Assembly (NCBI GenBank): GCA_018399855.1
Contig: JAGYNX010000036.1
Span: 1-11,815 of the forward strand
Direction: 5' to 3'
Length of the DNA stretch: 11,815 nt
From: Spirochaetota bacterium
GTDB lineage: Bacteria; Spirochaetota; UBA4802; UB4802
This document shows, one piece after another, positions 6,966 to 11,815 of the stretch; positions within the stretch are counted from its first letter, which is position 1; every line of letters starts with the position of its first letter. The notes beneath the pieces were generated by a model. That model saw nothing but the letters and a program-made list of their open reading frames with translations, was not told where the DNA came from and did not search any database. The translations under genes were made by a program, and so were the position numbers.

Positions 6966-6994
6966 TGTCAGGCCATAGGAGATATGGCCTGACA
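6966..6994 (+). terminator. Perfect 12-bp inverted repeat after tuf (terminator and/or operator)
   Basis: TGTCAGGCCATA (6966-6977) and TATGGCCTGACA (6983-6994) are exact inverted copies around the 5-nt loop GGAGA, starting 44 nt after the tuf stop codon. As RNA this is a stable hairpin, but no U-run follows on either strand. It is therefore not a textbook rho-independent terminator, though it may stop transcription or protect the tuf mRNA 3' end. It ends exactly where the extended -10 element at 6995-7003 begins, so it also occupies the -35 region of the next promoter and could be an operator. Confidence 0.6.
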
Positions 6995-7003
6995 TGATAT
7001 AAT
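6995..7003 (+). promoter_or_regulatory. Extended -10 promoter for the S10 operon
   Basis: TGATATAAT is an exact extended -10 (TG-N-TATAAT). No -35 hexamer is found at 16-18 nt; that region is the 3' half of the inverted repeat. Extended -10 promoters can work without a -35. Transcription would start near 7010, leaving a leader of about 57 nt before rpsJ. A second exact TATAAT lies at 7009-7014; its nearest -35 match (CTGACA, 6989-6994) is only 14 nt away, which is too close. Confidence 0.5.
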
Positions 7004-7052
7004 GAATGTATAATTATTTATTCTTGTGTCTAAAATTTGATTTGAAGTATGA

Positions 7053-7059
7053 AAAAGGG
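7053..7059 (+). promoter_or_regulatory. rpsJ ribosome binding site (decides the GTG start)
   Basis: AAAAGGG (7053-7059) stands 7 nt before GTG 7067. The upstream in-frame ATG at 7049 has no comparable purine-rich site in front of it, and this Shine-Dalgarno would lie inside its reading frame. Confidence 0.6.
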
Positions 7060-7066
7060 AAATAGA

Positions 7067-7384
7067 GTGGCAAAGCTGGCAGGACAACGAATTAGAGTAA
7101 AACTGAGATCGTACGATGCAAAGCTGCTGGATCAATCGGCGGAAAAGATCGTGGCGACTACAAACAGAAGTGGTGCGAAGGTTGCGGGTCCAATACCTCT
7201 TCCAACACGAATTGAAAAGTTTTGTGTACTTCGCTCTCCTCATGTTAATAAAAAGTCACGTGAGCAATTTGAGATTAGAACTCATAAGCGGCTTATCGAT
7301 ATAATTGACCCGAACTCGGATACAGTGGAAGCGCTTATGAAGCTTGAACTTCCCGCCGGAGTTTCAGTCGATATTAAATCCTGA
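7067..7384 (+). CDS. rpsJ: 30S ribosomal protein S10
   Basis: S10 is a 30S head protein (also NusE, a partner of NusB and NusG in antitermination) and the first gene of the S10 operon. From GTG 7067 the product is 105 residues, against 103 in E. coli. It has the core blocks QRIRVKLRSYD, GPIPLPTRIEKF, VLRSPHVNKKSREQFEIRTHKRLIDI and LELPAGVSVDI. I prefer GTG 7067 because of the Shine-Dalgarno 7 nt upstream and the family-typical VAK(L)-type N-terminus. An in-frame ATG at 7049 would add six residues (MKKGNR) and lacks a clear ribosome binding site. The leader between the presumed transcription start and this gene is short compared with the roughly 170-nt L4-responsive leader of E. coli. Confidence 0.96.
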   Translation: MAKLAGQRIRVKLRSYDAKLLDQSAEKIVATTNRSGAKVAGPIPLPTRIEKFCVLRSPHVNKKSREQFEIRTHKRLIDIIDPNSDTVEALMKLELPAGVSVDIKS

Positions 7385-7458
7385 TTATCGGCAGTTTTCT
7401 CTTTGTACATAATGTACGTATATGCGAATTGATATTATTGGCTAAATGGGTTAGTAAG

Positions 7459-8076
7459 ATGAAGAAGGCTCTAATTGGCAGAAAACTTGGAATGAGCCAA
7501 GTATTTAAAGAAGATGGTACTATTGTCCCCGTCACAGTATGTGAACTCGGGCCATGTGTCGTCGTGCAGAAAAAGAATGAAGAAAAGGATGGCTATGGTG
7601 CCATCAAGCTTGGCTTTCTGGATACCAGGGAAAACCGTCTTACCAGGCCAGTGGCGATGGATTTGAAGAAAAAGGATATTCCCTTTAAAAAAGTTTTCAG
7701 AGAAGTATCCCTCTATGATGAAACACTGGATGAGGGAAAAGTTCTTACTTGTGATATCTTCCAGGAAGATGATGTCGTGCAGGTTACCGGAACTTCAAAA
7801 GGAAAGGGATTTGCGGGTGTTATTAAACGCCACGGATTTGGTGGTGGCCGGAAAACGCACGGATCACATTTTCACAGGGCCCCTGGTGCAATAGGAGCAT
7901 GTGCTTTCCCTAACGAAGTGTGGAAAGGGCAGAAAATGCCGGGAAGATATGGCGGAGACAAAGTGACGGTGAAGAATCTGAAGATTGTGAAAGTTCTCAA
8001 AGATAAAAACATCGTGATGATTTCCGGAGCGGTGCCTGGAACAAGAAATTCAATAATTACGGTTAGAGAGAAATAG
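7459..8076 (+). CDS. rplC: 50S ribosomal protein L3
   Basis: L3 is a primary 23S rRNA-binding protein with an extension that reaches towards the peptidyl transferase centre. From ATG 7459 the product is 205 residues and starts with the family-standard MKKALIGRKLGMSQVF. An in-frame TTG at 7429 would add ten residues (through AKWVSK) without family support. The only nearby purine-rich bases are TGGG, so the ribosome binding site is weak. The central finger is clear: GTSKGKGFAGVIKRHGFGGG (111-130), THGSHFHRAPGAIGACA, then WKGQKMPGRYGG. Ala147 stands where gamma-proteobacteria have the methylated glutamine of GSIGQ. The rplD Shine-Dalgarno overlaps the L3 stop codon, suggesting coupled translation. 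Confidence 0.98.
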   Translation: MKKALIGRKLGMSQVFKEDGTIVPVTVCELGPCVVVQKKNEEKDGYGAIKLGFLDTRENRLTRPVAMDLKKKDIPFKKVFREVSLYDETLDEGKVLTCDIFQEDDVVQVTGTSKGKGFAGVIKRHGFGGGRKTHGSHFHRAPGAIGACAFPNEVWKGQKMPGRYGGDKVTVKNLKIVKVLKDKNIVMISGAVPGTRNSIITVREK

Positions 8077-8087
8077 GCGGTTTCACC

Positions 8088-8708
8088 ATGCAAGTGGATA
8101 AGTATACAATAGATGGAAATAGCGCGGGTCAGGTGAACCTGGAAGATTCTGTTTTTAACGCAAAGGTAAATGACGTGCTCGTATACGAGCTTATTAAGGC
8201 AGCAAATGCCAATCTGCGTCAGGGGAATCATGCTACCAAGGAACGTTCCTTCGTGCGTGGTGGTGGTGCAAAACCATGGAGGCAGAAAGGTACAGGAAGG
8301 GCGCGGCAGGGCAGCATCCGGTCACCCCAGTGGGTTGGCGGGGGCGTTGTGTTTGGTCCTAGTCCGAGAGATTATCGTATTGACATGCCGAAAAATTTAA
8401 AGCGTGAAGCATACAGATCTTTGTTGTCACTTAAGGCGAAGCAGGGAACCATTAAGATTATTGATGATTTTTCGATTGAAAATGGTAAAACAAAGGAAAT
8501 GGTTGCAATTGCCAAAAAGCTCGGTATTGAGAAAGGGGTATTGGTAGTTGACGGAGAAGATTCTGCTATCAAGAGGGCAATGCGAAACATTGGATGGTTC
8601 AAATACAACAATGTGAAGCGGCTTTCCAGCAGGGAAATTTTTTATTCAAAGACACTCCTTATGACAGAAAGTGCAGTAAAATACCTGAACGAGAAGTATG
8701 CTAAGTAA
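8088..8708 (+). CDS. rplD: 50S ribosomal protein L4
   Basis: L4 binds 23S rRNA and forms part of the exit-tunnel constriction. In E. coli it is also the feedback repressor of the S10 operon. The product is 206 residues. The N-terminal region varies among bacteria. Conserved blocks are NLRQGNHATKERSFVRGGG, KPWRQKGTGRARQGS (62-76, the tunnel loop, where macrolide-resistance changes occur in other species and here of wild-type form) and SPQWVGGGVVFGPSPRDY. ATG 8088 follows AGGCGG (8075-8080) by 7 nt. Whether L4 represses this operon is unknown; the rpsJ leader here looks too short for the E. coli arrangement. Confidence 0.98.
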   Translation: MQVDKYTIDGNSAGQVNLEDSVFNAKVNDVLVYELIKAANANLRQGNHATKERSFVRGGGAKPWRQKGTGRARQGSIRSPQWVGGGVVFGPSPRDYRIDMPKNLKREAYRSLLSLKAKQGTIKIIDDFSIENGKTKEMVAIAKKLGIEKGVLVVDGEDSAIKRAMRNIGWFKYNNVKRLSSREIFYSKTLLMTESAVKYLNEKYAK

Positions 8709-8720
8709 AGGGTAAATGGA

Positions 8721-9005
8721 ATGAATTATAATGATATAATAATAAGACCGGTTGTGACAGAGAAAACGACATATTTGTCCGAGCAGAACAAATATGTTTT
8801 CCAGGTTGCAAATTCAGCCAATAAGGACATGGTCAAGAAGGCTGTGAAAGAAATCTTTAATGTAACTCCTGACCGTGTGAACGTTATAATGATGCGCGGT
8901 AAGAAAAAAAGGGTACGATATCAGTATGGATATACAACAGCCTGGAAAAAAGCAATTGTTACGCTTAAGGCTGGAGATAAAATAGAATTATTTGAGAATC
9001 AGTAA
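8721..9005 (+). CDS. rplW: 50S ribosomal protein L23
   Basis: L23 sits at the exit of the peptide tunnel and is the docking site for trigger factor and signal recognition particle. The product is 94 residues, a normal length. It has the typical start NDIIIRPVVTEKTTYL, then YVFQVANSANKDMVKKAVKEIFNV, the loop RGKKKRVRYQYGYTTAWKKA and the final strand ending KIELFENQ. ATG 8721 lies 12 nt after the rplD stop, with AAAGGG (8707-8712) 8 nt upstream. Confidence 0.98.
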   Translation: MNYNDIIIRPVVTEKTTYLSEQNKYVFQVANSANKDMVKKAVKEIFNVTPDRVNVIMMRGKKKRVRYQYGYTTAWKKAIVTLKAGDKIELFENQ

Positions 9006-9046
9006 TACAGTATATTTTAAAAGTTTCAATTTCAGGTAAAAATACG

Positions 9047-9871
9047 ATGGGTATTAAAAACTTTAGACCAATAACACCAACACAGCGATACAAGACAAAT
9101 CTCACAAAAGATGAGATAACCAGTGATACTCCTGAAAAATCGCTTACAAAGGGCAAAAAAGAGTATGCCGGCCGTGGGTATAAGGGGCAAGTATCGGTCC
9201 GCCGTCGAGGTGGTGGACATAAGAAACGATATCGAATAATAGATTTTAAACGGGATAAGTACGGGGTTGAAGGGCGAGTTGACTCTGTTGAATATGATCC
9301 AAATCGTTCAGCAAATATCGCATTGATCGTATACCTTGATGGTGAGAAGCGGTACATTGTTGCCCCCGATTCTATCAGGGTCGGCGATAAAATAATTGCC
9401 GGTGAAGATGTTGAGATAAAAGCGGGTAATGCTCTCCCTTTGAAAAACATACCCGAGGGAACAAGAATTTATAATATCGAATTGACGAAGGGTAAAGGCG
9501 GACAGCTTGCGAGATCTGCAGGTGTTGCCGCTCATATTACTTCAAAAGAAGGTAAGTATTGTAATATTAAGCTTCCTTCCGGAGAGATCCGGAGAATTAA
9601 CTGGGAGTGTTATGCAACTATTGGTGAAGTGGGTAATAAGGACCACATCAACATTACCATTGGAAAAGCAGGACGCAGCAGATGGCTTGGTAAAAGACCA
9701 AAAGTTCGAGGTGTTGCGATGAATCCCATAGATCACCCACTTGGTGGTGGTGAAGGGAAATCTTCCGGTGGCCGTCACCCTGTATCGCCTACAGGTCAGC
9801 CCACAAAGGGATATAAGACACGCAAGAAAAACAAGTACAGTGATAACATGATAGTGAGAAGAAGGAAGTAA
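9047..9871 (+). CDS. rplB: 50S ribosomal protein L2
   Basis: L2 is a highly conserved 23S rRNA-binding protein needed for subunit association and for building the peptidyl transferase centre. The product is 274 residues, against 273 in E. coli. Conserved blocks include GRGYKGQVSVRRRGGGHKKRYR (split around 42-63), GGQLARSAGVAAHI (151-164), LPSGEIRRI, GRSRWLGKRPKVRGVAMNP (209-227) and SSGGRHPVSP. The functionally important Asp229-His230 pair is present, but the next conserved His of DHPHGGG is Leu232 here (DHPLGGG), and the Trp of the HPVTPWG block is Thr249. The ribosome binding site is modest (AGGT, 9 nt before ATG). rpsS begins 3 nt after the stop. Confidence 0.99.
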   Translation: MGIKNFRPITPTQRYKTNLTKDEITSDTPEKSLTKGKKEYAGRGYKGQVSVRRRGGGHKKRYRIIDFKRDKYGVEGRVDSVEYDPNRSANIALIVYLDGEKRYIVAPDSIRVGDKIIAGEDVEIKAGNALPLKNIPEGTRIYNIELTKGKGGQLARSAGVAAHITSKEGKYCNIKLPSGEIRRINWECYATIGEVGNKDHINITIGKAGRSRWLGKRPKVRGVAMNPIDHPLGGGEGKSSGGRHPVSPTGQPTKGYKTRKKNKYSDNMIVRRRK

Positions 9872-9874
9872 AAT

Positions 9875-10162
9875 ATGGCACGATCGTTAAAGAAGGGACC
9901 ATACGTAGAAATCAAGCTCTTCAAAAAGATTGAGGAAATGAATTCTACTAATACCAGGAAGGCAATAAAAACGTGGTCGAGAAGATCGACGATATTTCCC
10001 GAGATGATCGGACATACATTAATGGTTCATAATGGTAAAAATTTTATTCCCGTGTATGTAACGGAAAACATGGTTGGGCATAAGCTTGGTGAATTTGCTC
10101 CAACAAGAAATTATAGAGGCCATACAAGTAAAGACGACAAGTTAGCGAAGAGGAAAAGATAA
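9875..10162 (+). CDS. rpsS: 30S ribosomal protein S19
   Basis: S19 forms a complex with S13 in the 30S head, near the A-site tRNA and the subunit bridge. The product is 95 residues. It starts MARSLKKGPYVE and carries TWSRRSTIFPEMIGHT, VHNGKNFIPVYVTENMVGHKLGEFAPTR and the basic tail with YRGHTSKDDK. Its Shine-Dalgarno (GAAGGAAG, 9861-9868) lies inside the last codons of rplB. Its stop codon shares one base with the rplV start (TAATG). Both features indicate translational coupling. Confidence 0.99.
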   Translation: MARSLKKGPYVEIKLFKKIEEMNSTNTRKAIKTWSRRSTIFPEMIGHTLMVHNGKNFIPVYVTENMVGHKLGEFAPTRNYRGHTSKDDKLAKRKR

Positions 10163-10500
10163 TGGAAGCAAAGGCTTTTTCTAAATTCAACAGGATGTCT
10201 GCTTCAAAAGCCAGACTGGTTGCAAACGAGATCAGGGGATATCCATTTCCTGAAGCGATTGATATATTAAAGGCAATACCCAAAAAGGCTTCAGGATTGA
10301 TTCTGAAAACGCTTTATTCTGCAGGTGCAAATGCCAAGTATGCCAGTCCTGATCTACGTGAAGATGATCTTTATATCAAGAAAATAATTATTGATGAAGG
10401 GCCCACGTTAAAAAGGTATAGACCACGGGCCAGGGGAAGAGCAACAAGAATCAGGAAAAGAACGAGTCATATTGAAATTGTTCTCTCTGATGAAAGTTAA
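10162..10500 (+). CDS. rplV: 50S ribosomal protein L22
   Basis: L22 contacts all domains of 23S rRNA and extends a beta-hairpin into the exit tunnel next to L4. The product is 112 residues, within the normal 110-115 range. It has the N-terminal block RMSASKARLVANEIRG, the middle KTLYSAGANAKY and the hairpin region ending PRARGRATRIRKRTSHIEIVL. ATG 10162 overlaps the rpsS stop by one base, with GAAGAGG (10147-10153) inside rpsS as the ribosome binding site. Confidence 0.98.
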   Translation: MEAKAFSKFNRMSASKARLVANEIRGYPFPEAIDILKAIPKKASGLILKTLYSAGANAKYASPDLREDDLYIKKIIIDEGPTLKRYRPRARGRATRIRKRTSHIEIVLSDES

Positions 10501-10527
10501 AAAATTTTGTAATATAAGGTAATTGTA

Positions 10528-11208
10528 ATGGGTCAGAAAGTCAATCCAATAGGTATACGCGTAGGTATTAACCGAAGCTGGGATTCTGTATGGTATGCGG
10601 ATAAGAAAGAATATACTGATAATTTGCATGAAGATCTCAAGATAAAGAAATTTGTGCAGGACAAACATAAAAATGCCGGCATTGCCAGGATTACAATTGA
10701 AAGGTTTCCAGATCGGCTGAATGTGAACATCCATGCTGCAAGACCAGGATTGTTGATTGGCCGAAAAGGTGTAGATATTGAAGCTCTGAAGAAGGATTTA
10801 CAAAAAATAGCTTCTAAGAATGTATACATTAACATACATGAGGTAAAAAAACCTGAGAAAACAGCGAAGCTGGTGGCAGAACAGGTTGCAGCGCAGCTTG
10901 TTTCTCGATTTCCTTTCAGGCGTGCAGTTAAACAGGCTATATCAGGAGCAGTGAGAAGTGGTGCACTTGGAATAAAGGTAAATGTATCCGGACGTTTAAA
11001 TGGTGCTGAAATGGCGAGATCCGAGTCTTACAAAGAAGGCAGGATACCCCTTCATACATTGCGTGCTGATATTGATTACGGATTGGCCGAAGCACATACT
11101 ACTTTCGGAGTCATTGGTGTTAAGGTCTGGATTTACAATGGTGATGTGTTGTCAGGCAGAGAAGAAACAGAAGAAGACAAGTACGCTGTTAAAAGAAAAA
11201 CTAAGTAA
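10528..11208 (+). CDS. rpsC: 30S ribosomal protein S3
   Basis: S3 lies at the mRNA entry tunnel and, with S4 and S5, has mRNA-unwinding activity. The product is 226 residues. It begins MGQKVNPIGIRVGI, has a type II KH domain with the GRKG loop (78-81, in PGLLIGRKGVDIE) and a C-terminal domain with VSGRLNGAEMARSE and PLHTLRADIDYGLAEAHTTFGVIGVKVWI. Arg131, Arg132 and Lys135, equivalent to the helicase-activity residues of E. coli S3, are all present (FRRAVKQAI). ATG 10528 follows AAGGT by 7 nt and comes 27 nt after rplV. Confidence 0.99.
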   Translation: MGQKVNPIGIRVGINRSWDSVWYADKKEYTDNLHEDLKIKKFVQDKHKNAGIARITIERFPDRLNVNIHAARPGLLIGRKGVDIEALKKDLQKIASKNVYINIHEVKKPEKTAKLVAEQVAAQLVSRFPFRRAVKQAISGAVRSGALGIKVNVSGRLNGAEMARSESYKEGRIPLHTLRADIDYGLAEAHTTFGVIGVKVWIYNGDVLSGREETEEDKYAVKRKTK

Positions 11209-11230
11209 TAGTAGATAAGGGTTATTCACA

Positions 11231-11638
11231 ATGTTGATGCCGAAAAGGACAAAATACAGGAAGATACAGCGCGGGCGCATGAAAGGAAAAGCTCTGAAGG
11301 GATCGACCATAAATTTTGGGGAATTGGCGCTTAAGAGTGTAGAATGTGGAAAAATTTCCAGTCGCCAGATTGAGGCTGCCCGTATTGCAATATCAAGAAA
11401 AGTGAAAAGAGGCGGGAAACTGTGGATTCGAATATTCCCGGATAAACCATTTACCAAGAAACCAGCGGAAACTCGAATGGGTAAAGGAAAAGGTAATCCT
11501 GAAGGATTTGTAGCTGATGTAAAGCCGGGAAGGATACTTTTTGAGATATCAGGTGTTGACGACCAGTTAGCACGAGATGCGTTAAAAAACGCATCCAACA
11601 AGCTTCCTGTTAAAACGAAAATAATTTCTATTAAGTAG
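11231..11638 (+). CDS. rplP: 50S ribosomal protein L16
   Basis: L16 is a late-assembly protein close to the A and P sites, needed for peptidyl transferase activity. The product is 135 residues, against 136 in E. coli. It starts MLMPKRTKYRKIQRGR and has RQIEAARIAISRKVKRGGKLWIRIFPDKP (split over 55-83), the TRMGKGKGNPEGFVA loop and the final PVKTKIISIK. ATG 11231 is preferred over ATG 11237 because family members begin MLxPKRTK and because AAGGG (11217-11221) lies 9 nt upstream. The arginine of the RMGKGKG loop, hydroxylated in E. coli, is kept. Confidence 0.99.
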   Translation: MLMPKRTKYRKIQRGRMKGKALKGSTINFGELALKSVECGKISSRQIEAARIAISRKVKRGGKLWIRIFPDKPFTKKPAETRMGKGKGNPEGFVADVKPGRILFEISGVDDQLARDALKNASNKLPVKTKIISIK

Positions 11639-11661
11639 TACTGTAATCAGGGATATATACA

Positions 11662-11815
11662 ATGAAGGGTAAACTTGAAGAATTAACAATTGAGGAGCTC
11701 GATAGAGGTCTCAGTGAAAGTAAAGAAGCGTTAAGGCTGGAACGATTCAAGGCAGTAACCAGCCGTGTTGAGAATCCAAAGAAAATGCGAATCTGTAGAC
11801 GGTACATTACTGTTG
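11662..11815 (+). CDS. rpmC: 50S ribosomal protein L29, 5' part (cut by window end)
   Basis: Translation from ATG 11662 gives 51 residues before the window ends: MKGKLEELTIEELDRGL, then SESKEALRLERFKAV, then TSRVENPKKMRICRRYITV. This is the two-helix pattern of L29 (around 65 residues in full), with the conserved ENP-x-x-x-R-x-x-RR turn. L29 sits by L23 at the exit tunnel and contributes to trigger-factor and SRP docking. The position after rplP matches the standard S10 order, where rpsQ normally follows. AGGGA (11649-11653) lies 8 nt before the start. Confidence 0.95.
   Translation, partial: MKGKLEELTIEELDRGLSESKEALRLERFKAVTSRVENPKKMRICRRYITV

Noticed and set aside
6965..7003. TTGTCA (6965-6970) as the -35 partner of TATAAT at 6998
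   Set aside because: The spacing is 27 nt, far beyond the workable range. The hexamer is also part of the inverted repeat.
7049..7066. ATG at 7049 as the rpsJ start
   Set aside because: It has no clear Shine-Dalgarno and adds six residues not typical of S10. GTG 7067 has AAGGG at 7-nt spacing and the usual protein length.
7429..7458. TTG at 7429 as the rplC start
   Set aside because: The ten extra residues have no counterpart in L3, whose standard N-terminus begins at ATG 7459.
1..11815. A novel defence, mobile or secondary-metabolism system hidden in the window
   Set aside because: Every long same-strand frame is a known transcription or translation gene in conserved order, the gaps are short, and no repeats, integrase, transposase or foreign-looking segment was found.

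Overview
The window is a bacterial housekeeping cluster in the classic str-S10 order, with every gene on the + strand: rpoC (3' part), rpsL, rpsG, fusA, tuf, rpsJ, rplC, rplD, rplW, rplB, rpsS, rplV, rpsC, rplP and the start of rpmC. All products are recognisable along their whole length. I see no mobile element, CRISPR array, tRNA or rRNA gene, and no gene unrelated to transcription or translation. I found no new multi-gene system. What repays attention is the regulatory architecture of four spacers and a few protein details.

Organism: a bacterium with Shine-Dalgarno-led genes and an AT-leaning genome (about 40% GC by eye). RpoC carries a large insertion inside the trigger loop (SI3 type). 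This is usual in Gram-negative lineages and absent from Firmicutes and Actinobacteria. EF-Tu looks broadly like PVC-group or spirochaete proteins and has an unusual four-cysteine loop. L2 reads HPL where many bacteria have HPH. My best guess is a low-GC member of the PVC group (for example an anammox-type planctomycete). This is a low-confidence impression, not an identification.

Layout. 1-2169 encodes the last 722 residues of the RNA polymerase beta' subunit. 2170-2268 is a spacer with a TTGACA box and a 13-bp RNA-type hairpin. 2269-3151 holds rpsL and rpsG, 37 nt apart. 3152-3302 holds a 10-bp hairpin whose 3' arm is also complementary to the fusA ribosome binding site. 3303-5393 is fusA. 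5394-5710, the only gene-free stretch over 300 nt, holds the best promoter of the window (TTGACA-17-TTTAAT, with an A/T-rich upstream block) and a tuf leader with two hairpins. 5711-6922 is tuf. 6923-7066 holds a perfect 12-bp inverted repeat butted against an extended -10 promoter that probably starts the S10 operon. 7067-11815 is the compact S10 operon, with mostly short gaps and one 1-nt overlap.

Together the genes supply the polymerase core, the two main elongation factors and proteins of both ribosomal subunits, so they are probably co-regulated with growth rate. The spacers suggest at least three transcription or control points: before rpsL, before tuf and before rpsJ. There is a possible translational switch before fusA. 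Spacer sizes differ from the E. coli S7 and L4 feedback sites, so those exact mechanisms need not apply here.
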